In this document: piece by piece, positions 23,449 through 32,503 of the stretch
How the letters are laid out: each line of letters starts with the position of its first letter
How positions within the stretch are numbered: position 1 is the first letter of the stretch
Source: DASSKO01 sp035690425
GTDB lineage: Bacteria > Actinomycetota > Actinomycetes > Propionibacteriales > Nocardioidaceae
Length of the DNA stretch: 51,221 nt
Direction of reading: 5' to 3'
Assembly (NCBI GenBank): GCA_035690425.1
Contig: DASSKO010000066.1
Coordinates: 1-51,221 of the forward strand
Notes under the pieces: model-generated
What the model saw: the letters and a program-made list of their open reading frames with translations, nothing else
What the model was told of the DNA's origin: nothing
Database searches by the model: none
Made by a program: the position numbers and the translations under genes

Positions 23449-24666
23449 TCAGTCCTCCTCGGCGGTGGTGGGCGTCGGCGGCGCAGGGTTGCGCAGTTCC
23501 TCGGCCGGCACGATCGTGGCCACGCCGTCGATGAACATCAGCGCACCGGCGTCCTTGAGGTCGACGATCGGCTCCACGGTCTCCGGCAGCGGCGAGCCTG
23601 TGCGGGCATCGAGCAGCACCTGGTAGTCGTCGTCCCGCTTGTCGATGAGGACCATCCCGGCCGCCATCGTGATGCGTGGGTTCTCGACCTCGGCTGGGAA
23701 CGCCCACAGCTGCTCCCCGGACCGACTGTCGACGGCGTGTACGACGTAGTTGTGGTCGACGAGGACCGACACCTGTGCCTCCTTGTCGGCGTGGGGGACG
23801 CTCAGCGGGTCGAGCCGGATCGGGAAGCTCCACAGCTGCTTGCCGTCGCTCGAGCGCAGCGCGACCACGTCGCGGAAGTTGACCCCGAAGATCAGGTCGT
23901 CGTCGGCGAAGAAGCTGCCCGACGTGCGGAGCTTGCGCACCCGCTCGCCCGAGATATCGGTCAGCACCGGGCCGCCACCGCCCGCGCGACGCACGACCAT
24001 CCGCCGGTGGTTGAGCACCACCTGCGACCTCAGGGGGGACGCGAAGTCCCGCAACGTCTCGCCCGTGACCGCGTCGACCACCAAGTCAGGCTGGTTCGGC
24101 GCCGCACCGAGCACCAGCAACCCGTCGACCAGCTCCGACGGCATGTTGATGTCGTCGCGCATCCACAGCAGCTGACCCTCGAGGGAGTAGGCACCGCGGA
24201 CCCCGACGCCACCCTGCTCAGGCAGTGGCATCTCCTGGTAGGCGAAGGAGAGCACCGGTCCGTCGCTGGTCACTTCGGGGTTGTCGACGCACTCCATCAC
24301 CAGCAGCCAGCGGGCGTTCACCTTCAGGCCGCTGTCGGCCGGAAGCTCGACATGGGTGATCTCGCCCTGACCGCTGCTCTCGTCGAAGACCGCAAAGGCG
24401 TTGTTCTCGATGCCCGAGGTGGGCGGCGCGGCCACCAGCCGATCGCCACACAGCAAGATGCCGCCGCGGTTGGCCATCGCGGTGCCGCTGACCGAGACGT
24501 CGTCGAGCGTCAGCGTGGGCGCGGTCGGTGACGGCGAGGACGGGGCGGACGTCGAGGGTGACGGTGTCGGGTCTCCGTCAGCCTCCGGCTGTGCCGTGCA
24601 GCCCGCCGTAGCCAGCAGTACCGTGACGCCAGCAGCGGCGACCGCTGCGCCAAGCCGCCCGCGCAT
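23449..24666 (-). CDS. PQQ-like beta-propeller lipoprotein
   Basis: 405 residues from ATG 24666, which has GGGAG five bases upstream. A lipobox (LLATAGC) is followed by a Ser/Pro/Thr linker and then repeated strands ending in Trp such as GKQLWSFP, GQLLWMRD and GEQLWAFP, the pattern of PQQ-type or BamB-like propellers. Such proteins sit on the outer face of the membrane and scaffold or bind partners. No PQQ-binding signature is clear, so an enzyme activity should not be assumed. Longer frames to 24705 would place the signal peptide internally. Confidence 0.75.
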   Translation of the reverse strand: MRGRLGAAVAAAGVTVLLATAGCTAQPEADGDPTPSPSTSAPSSPSPTAPTLTLDDVSVSGTAMANRGGILLCGDRLVAAPPTSGIENNAFAVFDESSGQGEITHVELPADSGLKVNARWLLVMECVDNPEVTSDGPVLSFAYQEMPLPEQGGVGVRGAYSLEGQLLWMRDDINMPSELVDGLLVLGAAPNQPDLVVDAVTGETLRDFASPLRSQVVLNHRRMVVRRAGGGGPVLTDISGERVRKLRTSGSFFADDDLIFGVNFRDVVALRSSDGKQLWSFPIRLDPLSVPHADKEAQVSVLVDHNYVVHAVDSRSGEQLWAFPAEVENPRITMAAGMVLIDKRDDDYQVLLDARTGSPLPETVEPIVDLKDAGALMFIDGVATIVPAEELRNPAPPTPTTAEED

Positions 24667-24824
24667 GGTAACTCCCGAGGTGTCGTCGCCGCCTGGTCTG
24701 CGCACCTACGCAGGAGCGCCCATCTGGTCCAAGGCGCACCAGACTAGTGGGAGCCGCCGACGAGGGATCCGGCAGACTCCCCGGCTGCCCGGCTTACTCC
24801 TGTGCCACCGCGGGTTTCCGCACC

Positions 24825-25868
24825 TCAGGTCCGCAGCTTTCCCGGGGTGCGAGAGAAGCGTGGCGCCGGTGCGGGCTGCAGGACGCCGCCCCACTCGAGA
24901 TAGCTGCCACGGGCGGCCAGATGCGGATGTTTCGCCGCCTCGGCCGGCGTCAGCACGGGGGCGACGCAGGCGTCGGTGCCGGCGTACTCGGCCACCCACT
25001 CCGCCTGGGTGCGCTGCGCGAACCGGTCGGCCAGCGCGGCACGCAGCGCCGGCCAGCGGGCGGGGTCCTCGCGGTCAGGAAGGTCGGCGACGCCGAAGCG
25101 ATCGACGAACGCGGCGTAGAACCGCGGCTCGAGCGCGCCGAGTGAGACGTAGCGACCGTCGGCCGTCTCGTAGACGTCGTAGAACGGAGCGCCGGTGTCG
25201 AGCAGGTTCGCACCACGCTGGTCGGTCCACGCCCCGCTTGCCGTCATCGCCAGCAGCATCGTCGACAGATGTGCGGTTCCGTCCACGATCGCGGCATCGA
25301 CCACCTGGCCGCGACCGCTGCGGGTGCGCTCGAGCAGCGCGGCGAGGATGCCGGCCACCAGGTACATCGCGCCGCCCCCGAAGTCACCGAGGAAGTTGAC
25401 CGGCACCTGCGGCGGTCCCCCTGCTCGCCCGATCGGGTGCAGCACCCCGGAGACCGAGATGTAGTTGATGTCGTGGCCGGCGGACTGCGCCAGCGGGCCG
25501 TCCTGCCCCCAGCCGGTCATCCGGCCGTAGACCAGCCGTGGATTGCGCTGCAGGCACACCTCGGGCCCCACCCCGAGCCGTTCGGCGACACCGGGACGGA
25601 AGCCCTCGATGAAGGCGTCGGCCTGCTCGGCGAGATCAAGCACCGCGGCCAGGTCGTCCGGGCGCTTGAGGTCCGCAGCCACGCTGCGCTTGCCGCGGTT
25701 GAGCAGGTCGACCTGAGGCGGCCCGGCGGGCATATCGACGGCGGTGCCGGAGTCGGGGCGGTGCACCCGGAACACCTCGGCGCCGAGGTCCGCGAGCAGC
25801 ATCCCCGCGAACGGAGCCGGCCCGATGCCGGCCAGCTCGACGACGCGGAAACCCGCCAGTGGCCCCAT
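24825..25868 (-). CDS. Family III CoA transferase, alpha-methylacyl-CoA racemase-like
   Basis: 347 residues. GFRVVELAGIGPAPFAGMLL and ADLGAEVFRVHRPDSG are the CaiB/BaiF N-terminus, and the mid region DINYISVSGVLHPIG with FLGDFGGGAMYL fits the racemase branch, where His and Asp interconvert (R)- and (S)-2-methylacyl-CoA. This branch serves branched-chain or sterol side-chain oxidation. CACAAT lies six bases upstream of ATG 25868, suggesting a leaderless message. No other beta-oxidation gene is adjacent; an acyl-CoA dehydrogenase lies 17 kb away. Stretch 24667-24824 holds no gene. Confidence 0.8.
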   Translation of the reverse strand: MGPLAGFRVVELAGIGPAPFAGMLLADLGAEVFRVHRPDSGTAVDMPAGPPQVDLLNRGKRSVAADLKRPDDLAAVLDLAEQADAFIEGFRPGVAERLGVGPEVCLQRNPRLVYGRMTGWGQDGPLAQSAGHDINYISVSGVLHPIGRAGGPPQVPVNFLGDFGGGAMYLVAGILAALLERTRSGRGQVVDAAIVDGTAHLSTMLLAMTASGAWTDQRGANLLDTGAPFYDVYETADGRYVSLGALEPRFYAAFVDRFGVADLPDREDPARWPALRAALADRFAQRTQAEWVAEYAGTDACVAPVLTPAEAAKHPHLAARGSYLEWGGVLQPAPAPRFSRTPGKLRT

Positions 25869-25923
25869 CGGGTGATTGTGGCGTGCGGACCAGCACGATC
25901 GTCAAGGCAGCCGGCGGCAGCCG

Positions 25924-26448
25924 TCACGGCACGGACGGCAGCGGATAGATCCGGCCGGTGCTCGCATCGACCAGGGCACCGCGATCGGCGTACACGTGCA
26001 GCGGGAGTACGTCGTACACGGCGGCCGCCAGTGTCGGGAGGGCCGCGAGCCGAACCCGCGGCGCAAGCGTGCAGTGCGGCGTCCATACGCCCGGCCGGTA
26101 GTGCTGGTGCAGCTCGCCGTCCGCAGCGGTCACGGCGTCGATCACCCGCTCCTGGCGTCGTAGCAGCTCCGTGGTCACCGCGGGCGCCAGCCAGGCGCGA
26201 CCACGCCGGAAGGTTCCGAGCCCGTCGAAACGCAGCCGCACCGGTCCGCCGTCCGGCAGCGCACCCACCGCAGCCGTCACCGACCTCAGTTCCCAGGTGC
26301 GCAGGGTCGCGTAGGACAGGTGCGGCACGTGCCGGCCGTGCGTGTGCGTGCGCAGCGTCGGCACCCCGAGGCCCTCGAGCCGGTCCCACAGCTGGCGCAC
26401 CGCACGCGCGGACCGGTCGTCGAAGAGCAGGCAGACAGCGAGGGCCAC
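25924..26448 (-). CDS. 2'-5' RNA ligase-family (2H phosphoesterase) protein
   Basis: 174 residues with the two HxS/T motifs that define 2H phosphoesterases: HLSYA near residue 43 and HCTLA near 125. LigT/ThpR-type proteins act on 2'-5' or cyclic phosphate linkages in RNA or nucleotides; the natural substrate of the bacterial ones is unclear. The GTG start at 26448 is two bases after the stop of glpK, so it is read from the same transcript. Any functional link with glycerol is not obvious. Confidence 0.75.
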   Translation of the reverse strand: MALAVCLLFDDRSARAVRQLWDRLEGLGVPTLRTHTHGRHVPHLSYATLRTWELRSVTAAVGALPDGGPVRLRFDGLGTFRRGRAWLAPAVTTELLRRQERVIDAVTAADGELHQHYRPGVWTPHCTLAPRVRLAALPTLAAAVYDVLPLHVYADRGALVDASTGRIYPLPSVP

Positions 26449-26450
26449 GG

Positions 26451-27983
26451 TCAGCGCACGTCGTCGTCGACCCAGCCGAGGGTCTTGCTGACCGCCTTCT
26501 GCCAGTTGCGGTAGGTGCGCTCCCGCTCGGCTCCGTCCAGCCGTGGCTCCCAGCGTCTGCCTTCGGTCCAGTTGCGGCGCAGCTCGTCGAGGCCGGACCA
26601 GAAGCCGACGGCGAGGCCGGCAGCGTAGGCGGCTCCGAGGGCCGTGGTCTCGGTGGTCCTCGGGCGCACCACGGGTACGTCGAGGATGTCGGCCTGGAAC
26701 TGCATCAGCAGCTCGTTGACGACCATGCCGCCGTCGACCTTCAGCTCGCTCAGCCGCACACCGGCGTCGGCGTCCATGGCATCGAGGACCTCCCTGGTCT
26801 GGAACGCGGTCGCCTCCAGCGCGGCGCGGGCGATGTGTCCCTTGTGCACATACCCCGTGAGCCCTACCAGGGCACCGCGGGCATCGGAACGCCAGTGCGG
26901 CGCGAACAGGCCGGAGAAGGCGGGCACGAAGTAGGCGCCACCGTTGTCCTCGACTCCGGCCGCCAGATGCTCCACCTCCCCGGCGCTGGAGATGATCCCG
27001 AAGTTGTCACGCAGCCACTGCACCAGCGAGCCGGTGACCGCGATCGACCCCTCGAGTGCGTAGACGACCGGCTGCCCGGCGAGCCGGTAGCACACGGTCG
27101 TGAGCAGGCCGTTCTCGCTGGCGACCTTCTCCTGGCCGGTGTTGAGCAGCATGAAGTTGCCGGTGCCGTAGGTGTTCTTCGCCGACCCGACGTCGAAGCA
27201 CGCCTGCCCGAACGTCGCCGCCTGCTGGTCGCCGAGGATGCCGGCCACCGGCGTGCCCCGCAGGATGCCGGGACGGCACTCGCCGTACACCTCCGACGAC
27301 GACCGGATCTCGGGAAGCATCGTGATCGGGATACCCATCTCGGCCGCGATCTGCGCGTCCCACTCCAGCGTGTCGAGGTCCATCAGCATCGTCCGGCTGG
27401 CGTTGGTGACGTCGGTGACATGCACCCCGCCGTGGTCGGCGCCTCCGGTGAGGTTCCAGAGCACCCAGCTGTCGGTGTTGCCGAAGATCAGGTCGCCGCG
27501 CTCGGCCGCCTCCCGAGCACCCTCGACGTTGTCGAGGATCCAGCGGACCTTGGGTCCGGAGAAGTACGTCGCCAGTGGCAGCCCCACCCGGCTCTTGTAC
27601 CGGTCGGTGCCTCCGCCCAGCTCGGCGAGTCCGTCACAGATCTGCTGCGTGCGGGTGTCTTGCCAGACGATCGCGTTGCACACCGGCCGGCCGGTGGTGC
27701 GGTCCCACACCACGGTCGTCTCGCGCTGGTTGGTGATGCCGACCGCGGCGATGTGGTCCGAGCTCAGGTTGGCCCGGGCGAGGGCCTTTCCGATCACCTC
27801 GCGGGTGTTGTCCCAGATCTCGACGGGATCGTGCTCGACCCAGCCCGCACGCGGGAAGATCTGCGCGTGCTCCGTCTGCGCGACCGCGACGACGCCCCCG
27901 GACCGGTCGAAGATCATCGCCCGGGTGCTGGTCGTGCCCTGGTCGATCGCGAGGACGACCTCACCTGTGCTTGCCGCACTCAT
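26451..27983 (-). CDS. glpK: Glycerol kinase
   Basis: 510-residue FGGY-family kinase that phosphorylates glycerol to glycerol-3-phosphate. AIDQGTTSTRAMIFD at the N-terminus binds phosphate; TNQRETTVVWD and NAIVWQDTRT surround the glycerol site, and GYVHKGHIARAALEA and DGGMVVNELLMQF are the C-terminal ATP-lobe motifs. ATG 27983 gives the usual length; the frame is open to 28082. TACTGT lies eight bases upstream, so the message may be leaderless. glpD is 1.15 kb further on, divergent, with an aldo/keto reductase gene between. No glpF is present. Confidence 0.95.
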   Translation of the reverse strand: MSAASTGEVVLAIDQGTTSTRAMIFDRSGGVVAVAQTEHAQIFPRAGWVEHDPVEIWDNTREVIGKALARANLSSDHIAAVGITNQRETTVVWDRTTGRPVCNAIVWQDTRTQQICDGLAELGGGTDRYKSRVGLPLATYFSGPKVRWILDNVEGAREAAERGDLIFGNTDSWVLWNLTGGADHGGVHVTDVTNASRTMLMDLDTLEWDAQIAAEMGIPITMLPEIRSSSEVYGECRPGILRGTPVAGILGDQQAATFGQACFDVGSAKNTYGTGNFMLLNTGQEKVASENGLLTTVCYRLAGQPVVYALEGSIAVTGSLVQWLRDNFGIISSAGEVEHLAAGVEDNGGAYFVPAFSGLFAPHWRSDARGALVGLTGYVHKGHIARAALEATAFQTREVLDAMDADAGVRLSELKVDGGMVVNELLMQFQADILDVPVVRPRTTETTALGAAYAAGLAVGFWSGLDELRRNWTEGRRWEPRLDGAERERTYRNWQKAVSKTLGWVDDDVR

Positions 27984-27997
27984 GCCCGTGGACAGTA
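27984..27997 (-). promoter_or_regulatory. TACTGT hexamer, probable glpK promoter
   Basis: Minus-strand TACTGT (27997-27992) is followed by eight bases and the glpK ATG. The intergenic stretch 27998-28163 shows no gene and no clear -35 box. Confidence 0.4.
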
Positions 27998-28163
27998 GCC
28001 CGCAGCCCGACAGCGGCGCACGGGATGCGGCCCCAGGCCCGGCCAGCGTGCACAGCTCGCTCTCCACCCGTTCCAGCGGCACATCCTCGACAGACGCGAC
28101 GTTGATGGCGGTGCTGGGACACGTGGTGGCACTGCGTCAGACAGCGCGGAGGGGCAGCCCGAG

Positions 28164-28994
28164 TCACTGCTCCTCGTGGGTGTCGGGGTCACCACCGAAC
28201 AGGCGCCCGTCGGCGCGGGCGAGCCCGGTGATCGCGTCGACCTCGGTCTCGGTCAGCTCGAAACCGTCGAGGGCGAGGTTCTGCCGCTGACGCTGCGGAG
28301 TCGCCGACTTGGGCAGCGGAAGCGCACCCAGCTGCAGGTGCCAGCGCAGGATCACCTGGGCAGGACTGACCCCATGGGCCTGTGCCGCATCTGCCACCGC
28401 GGACTCGTCGAACGGCGCGCTGCGTTTGCCGAGCGGACTCCACGACTCGGTCAGGATGCCGCGAGCACGGTTGACCTCGCGCATCTTTGGCTGCGGGAAG
28501 TACGGGTGCAGCTCGATCTGGTTGACCGCAGGCGTGACCCCGGAGTCGTCGATGATGTCGTCGAGGTGCCGCTCGGCGAAGTTGCTGACGCCGATCGAGC
28601 GCACCAGCCCCCGCTCACGCAGGTCGACCAGCGCCCGCCAGGCCTCGACGTACTTGCCGACGCTGGGGTTCGGCCAGTGGATGAGGCACAGATCGACGTA
28701 CTCCAGCCCGAGCCTGCGCAGCGAGTCCTCGACGGATCGCACCGCCAACGCGTGCTCGTGGTGACGGCCGGGGATCTTGGTGGTCACCTGCACGTCCTCG
28801 CGGGGCACGCCCGACTCTCGCAGCGCCGTGCCGACCTCCTCCTCGTTCTCGTAGTTGACCGCGCTGTCGATCAGCCGGTAGCCCACCTCGAGAGCACTGC
28901 GCAGCGCCGCGATGCCGTCGTCGCCCCGAACCCCTGCCGTGCCGAAGCCGATCGCGGGAAGCGTGTTGGTGTCGTTGAGGGTGTGGTCGCCCAT
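28164..28994 (-). CDS. Aldo/keto reductase
   Basis: 276 residues forming the AKR TIM barrel. The catalytic tetrad is in place: Asp43 in LIDSA, Tyr48 in NYENE, Lys73 in TTKIPG and His106 in LIHWPNP. A C-terminal nucleotide-binding loop with LPKSATPQRQRQN favours NADPH. This subgroup (2,5-diketo-gluconate reductase-like) is broad. Position between glpK and glpD hints at a glycerol, glyceraldehyde or dihydroxyacetone substrate, but that is only context. It shares the minus strand with glpK, 180 bp upstream of that gene. Confidence 0.85.
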   Translation of the reverse strand: MGDHTLNDTNTLPAIGFGTAGVRGDDGIAALRSALEVGYRLIDSAVNYENEEEVGTALRESGVPREDVQVTTKIPGRHHEHALAVRSVEDSLRRLGLEYVDLCLIHWPNPSVGKYVEAWRALVDLRERGLVRSIGVSNFAERHLDDIIDDSGVTPAVNQIELHPYFPQPKMREVNRARGILTESWSPLGKRSAPFDESAVADAAQAHGVSPAQVILRWHLQLGALPLPKSATPQRQRQNLALDGFELTETEVDAITGLARADGRLFGGDPDTHEEQ

Positions 28995-29075
28995 GTCTGC
29001 CGTCCTGCCCTTCAGCCGTGGCTGGCGATCTGGATCGGGTTGCTGCAGGTGTCGTCGCTACTCGTGGTGGACAGG

Positions 29076-29087
29076 CATCGATCGATG
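29076..29087. promoter_or_regulatory. Perfect 12-bp palindrome between the AKR and glpD genes
   Basis: CATCGATCGATG is a perfect palindrome 47 bp before the glpD start and 81 bp before the AKR start. It could be an operator for a dimeric regulator of the divergent pair. Short palindromes do occur by chance, so this is a candidate only. Confidence 0.3.
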
Positions 29088-29133
29088 ATGCTCGCCGGGC
29101 ACGACGATAGCCCCGCTTTGCGATGATGCCGGT

Positions 29134-30849
29134 ATGGGCAACGCACAGCTCGGGCCGGAGCAGCGCAGGGACGCCTGGCGCCGGCTGCGCACCGATACAT
29201 TCGACATCGTCGTCGTCGGGGGCGGAGTCACCGGTGCGGGCGTGGCGCTCGACGCGGCCACCCGCGGGTTGCGCGTGGCCCTGCTGGAGGCGCGCGACTT
29301 CGCCAGCGGCACCTCGTCGCGGTCCTCCAAGCTCTTTCACGGTGGCCTGCGCTACCTCGAGCAGATGAACCTCGGGCTGGTGCGCGAGGCGCTGCGTGAG
29401 CGCGAGCTGATGCTGAGCCGGATCGCACCGCACCTGGTCAAGCCGGTGCAGTTCCTCTACCCGCTGACGCACCGGGGCTGGGAACGTCCCTACGTGGGTG
29501 CGGGGCTGATGCTCTACGACACGATGGGCGGCGCCCGTTCCGTGCCGCACCACCGGCACCTGACCCGGCACGGCGCACGGAGGCTGTGCCCCGCGCTGAA
29601 GCGCGACGCCCTGGTCGGCGCGGTGAGCTACTACGACGCCCATGCCGACGACGCGCGGCACACGCTCACCGTCGCCCGCACCGCGGCGGCGTACGGCGCG
29701 ACCGTGCTCAACAGCGCCGAGGTCACCGGCTTTCAGCACGCCGGTGAGCGGGTGGTCGGCGTACACGTGCGCGACGTCGAGACCGCTGACGAGGTCTCCG
29801 TGCAGGCGCCCGTGGTCGTCAACGCCACCGGGGTGTGGACCGACGAGGTGCAGACCATGGCCGGTGGGCGCGGCCGGTTCAACGTCCGGGCATCCAAGGG
29901 CGTGCACATCGTCGTGCCTCGCGACCGGATCAACTCCGAGACCGGGCTGATCCTGCGCACCGAGCGCTCGGTGCTGTTCGTGGTCCCGTGGACCACGCAC
30001 TGGATCGTGGGCACCACCGACACCGACTGGGGCCTCGACCTGGCCCATCCGGCGGCGAGCCGGGCGGACATCGACTACATCCTCGACCACGTCAACGCGG
30101 TGCTGTCGGTGCCACTCAGCCACGACGACATCACCGGCGTGTACGCCGGACTGCGACCGTTGCTGGCGGGTGAGGAGGAGCCGACCAGCCAGCTGTCGCG
30201 CGAACACGCCGTGGCCCGCCCGCAGCCCGGCCTGGTCTCCATCGCGGGCGGCAAGTACACCACCTACCGGGTGATGGCGGCCGACGCCGTCGACCTGGCC
30301 GCCAGGGACATCAGCCGGCACGTACCGCCGAGCACCACCGAGCACATTCCGCTGGTCGGCGCCGAGGGCTACCACGCGATGGTCAACCAGGCCCACGCCA
30401 TCGCCGACGGCCACGGACTCTCGCCCTGGCAGGTCCACCGGCTACTGGACCGCTACGGGACGCTCACGCCGGACGTGCTGGCGATGTCCGCCGATGACGC
30501 GTCCCTGCTGCAGCCGGTCGGCGAGGCTCAGGAGTACCTCGGCGTCGAGTTCGCCTACGCCGCGCTGCACGAGTCGGCTCTGCACCTCGACGACCTGCTG
30601 GCCCGGCGTACCCGGACCTCGATCGAGACGCCGGGACGCGGCGTCGAGTCCGCCCAGCTGGTCGCCCGCATCGTCGCACCCTTGCTCGGTTGGAACGACG
30701 AGCGGCGCGACATCGAGGTCGCCGCATACGAGGCCAGGGTGCGCGCCGAGCGGGAGTCACAGCAGCAGCGCGCCGACCTCGACGCCGACGCCGCCCGGGT
30801 CGCCGCGCCCGACACCCGCAAGCTCGCGGTGGGCCGAGCGCTGCGCTGA
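29134..30849 (+). CDS. glpD: Glycerol-3-phosphate dehydrogenase, FAD-dependent
   Basis: 571 residues; oxidises glycerol-3-phosphate to dihydroxyacetone phosphate at the membrane and passes electrons to quinone. FAD-binding IVVVGGGVTGAGVALDAATR is near residues 28-47, SSKLFHGGLRYLEQ is the family signature, and GGKYTTYR lies in the substrate region. The C-terminal DAO domain is complete. GATGAT lies six bases before ATG 29134. It acts with glpK on the other strand. The final codons abut the convergent methyltransferase gene with 17 bp between. Confidence 0.95.
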   Translation: MGNAQLGPEQRRDAWRRLRTDTFDIVVVGGGVTGAGVALDAATRGLRVALLEARDFASGTSSRSSKLFHGGLRYLEQMNLGLVREALRERELMLSRIAPHLVKPVQFLYPLTHRGWERPYVGAGLMLYDTMGGARSVPHHRHLTRHGARRLCPALKRDALVGAVSYYDAHADDARHTLTVARTAAAYGATVLNSAEVTGFQHAGERVVGVHVRDVETADEVSVQAPVVVNATGVWTDEVQTMAGGRGRFNVRASKGVHIVVPRDRINSETGLILRTERSVLFVVPWTTHWIVGTTDTDWGLDLAHPAASRADIDYILDHVNAVLSVPLSHDDITGVYAGLRPLLAGEEEPTSQLSREHAVARPQPGLVSIAGGKYTTYRVMAADAVDLAARDISRHVPPSTTEHIPLVGAEGYHAMVNQAHAIADGHGLSPWQVHRLLDRYGTLTPDVLAMSADDASLLQPVGEAQEYLGVEFAYAALHESALHLDDLLARRTRTSIETPGRGVESAQLVARIVAPLLGWNDERRDIEVAAYEARVRAERESQQQRADLDADAARVAAPDTRKLAVGRALR

Positions 30850-30866
30850 CCGGGCCAGCCGATGCT

Positions 30867-31505
30867 TTACGGGCGGCGTGCCCGACCGAGCACGTGGGTC
30901 ACCGTGGGCATGGGTACGCCGTTCTCGGGGAACCGCATCCGCTCCAGCTCCTCGATCTCGAACCCCGCGGCTTCGATCGCCGTTACCGTGTCCCGCCCGC
31001 TGTGGCAGCCACCGAACAGCCGCGGCCACACCGTCGCGTCGAGGAACCGCTGCACCTGAGCGGCGGCACGGTGCTCCGAGCGCACATGCTCGAAGAAGTG
31101 CAGGCGGCCACCCGGCCGCAGCACCCGGCCGATCTCCGCGAGCGCAGCGTGCTGGTCGGTGACCGAGCAGAGCACGAGCGACACCACCACGGCGTCACAG
31201 CTGTTGTCCCGCAGCGGGAGCCGCGCCGCCGTACCCGCGACCACCCGCACCGGGACGGGCGCCGCCGACGCGGCAGCCTCCGCCCGGCGACGCAGCGACG
31301 GCTCCGGCTCGACCGCGACGACGCCGGCAACCGTGGGCGGATAGTGGGCGAAGTTGAGCCCGTTGCCTGCGCCGACCTCCACGACGTCTCCGGAGACGCC
31401 GGCCAGCATGCGCTGCCTGATCTGCGCGAGGCCGGTCTGCTCCATCTGCTCGCTCAACCGGGCGTAGAACCACGCGAAAACCGGATGCCGGACCTGCTCG
31501 CCCAC
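30867..31505 (-). CDS. Class I SAM-dependent methyltransferase
   Basis: 212 residues with motif I VVEVGAGNGLNF, an acidic end to strand 2 in VVAVEPEP, motif IV-like DAVVVSLVLCSV, and RVLRPGGRLHFFEHV, the typical post-IV block of UbiE/Coq5-like enzymes. Substrate unknown. GTG 31505 is chosen because CATACT lies seven bases upstream and the N-terminus then starts EQVRHPVFAWFYAR; the frame is open to 31538. It is divergent from the ABC gene at 31565 with a 59-bp gap holding both promoters. Confidence 0.75.
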   Translation of the reverse strand: MGEQVRHPVFAWFYARLSEQMEQTGLAQIRQRMLAGVSGDVVEVGAGNGLNFAHYPPTVAGVVAVEPEPSLRRRAEAAASAAPVPVRVVAGTAARLPLRDNSCDAVVVSLVLCSVTDQHAALAEIGRVLRPGGRLHFFEHVRSEHRAAAQVQRFLDATVWPRLFGGCHSGRDTVTAIEAAGFEIEELERMRFPENGVPMPTVTHVLGRARRP

Positions 31506-31552
31506 CCTGCCCAGTATGACCGGTCCGGGATACAGCACCGCCCGGCACGGGT

Positions 31553-31564
31553 TAGGTTGTGCCC
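31553..31564 (+). promoter_or_regulatory. TAGGTT hexamer, probable leaderless promoter of the ABC operon
   Basis: TAGGTT (31553-31558) lies six bases before GTG 31565. No Shine-Dalgarno sequence precedes that GTG, whereas the later genes of the operon are coupled by overlaps. Confidence 0.4.
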
Positions 31565-32503
31565 GTGGGGGTCATCGAGACGCAGGCGCTGACCAAGCGC
31601 TATCCGCGAGTCACCGCGCTGGACTCGCTCGACGTCAACGTGGGCGACGGCGTAACCGGGCTCGTGGGCGCCAACGGCGCCGGCAAGTCCACGCTGATCA
31701 AGATCCTGCTGGGCCTGCTGCCGGCCACGAGCGGAACCGCGCAGGTGCTCGGCTTCGACGTGGCCGCGCAGGGCGCAGACATCCGCAGCATCGTCGGCTA
31801 CATGCCCGAGCACGACTGCCTCCCCGCCGACGTCTCCGCGTCCGACCTCGTCGTGCACATGGGCCAGATGTCGGGGCTGCCGCATCCCGCCGCACGTGAG
31901 CGCGCGTCCGACGTGCTGCGTCATGTGGGGCTCGCCGAGGAGCGCTATCGGGTCATCGGCGGCTACTCCACCGGCATGAAGCAGCGGGTCAAGCTGGCCC
32001 AGGCGCTGGTGCACGACCCCAAGCTGGTGCTGCTCGACGAGCCCACCAACGGCCTCGACCCCGCCTCCCGCGACGACATGCTGGCGCTGGTGCGCAGAAT
32101 CGGCACCGAGTTCGGTATCGCCGTCCTCGTCACCTCCCACCTGCTCGGCGAACTCGAGCGGATCAGCGACCACGTGGTAGTGCTCGACTCGGGCCAGTTG
32201 CTGCGCTCGTCGGCCACGACCGACTTCACCCATGCCACCGGCACCTTGCTGGTGGAGGTGCAGGGCACTGCGGACGCCGGGCAGCGGATGGGCCAGGCGC
32301 TGGTCGACGCGGGACTGTCAGCCGCGCCGTCGGGGGCGAACGGTCGGATGATCGAGGTGCAGGTGCTCGATGGGTCCACCTACGACACCGTGCGCGACCT
32401 GGTCTGTGACCTCGACCTCGGCCTGGTGCGCATGCAGGAACAGCACCATCGGATCGAGGACGTGTTCCGCGAGGGAGGAGCCGGCAGTGTCCAGCCTGTC
32501 TGA
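31565..32503 (+). CDS. ABC transporter ATP-binding protein
   Basis: 312 residues with Walker A GANGAGKST, signature YSTGMKQRVKLAQAL, Walker B LVLLDEPTNGLDP and switch histidine in VTSHLLGELE. The extra C-terminal domain of about 90 residues is common in ABC-2 export ATPases. It opens a four-gene operon (31565-35058) of two ATPases and two membrane proteins, each overlapping the next. The substrate is not evident; no regulator gene is linked. An alternative GTG at 31559 differs by two codons. Confidence 0.85.
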   Translation: MGVIETQALTKRYPRVTALDSLDVNVGDGVTGLVGANGAGKSTLIKILLGLLPATSGTAQVLGFDVAAQGADIRSIVGYMPEHDCLPADVSASDLVVHMGQMSGLPHPAARERASDVLRHVGLAEERYRVIGGYSTGMKQRVKLAQALVHDPKLVLLDEPTNGLDPASRDDMLALVRRIGTEFGIAVLVTSHLLGELERISDHVVVLDSGQLLRSSATTDFTHATGTLLVEVQGTADAGQRMGQALVDAGLSAAPSGANGRMIEVQVLDGSTYDTVRDLVCDLDLGLVRMQEQHHRIEDVFREGGAGSVQPV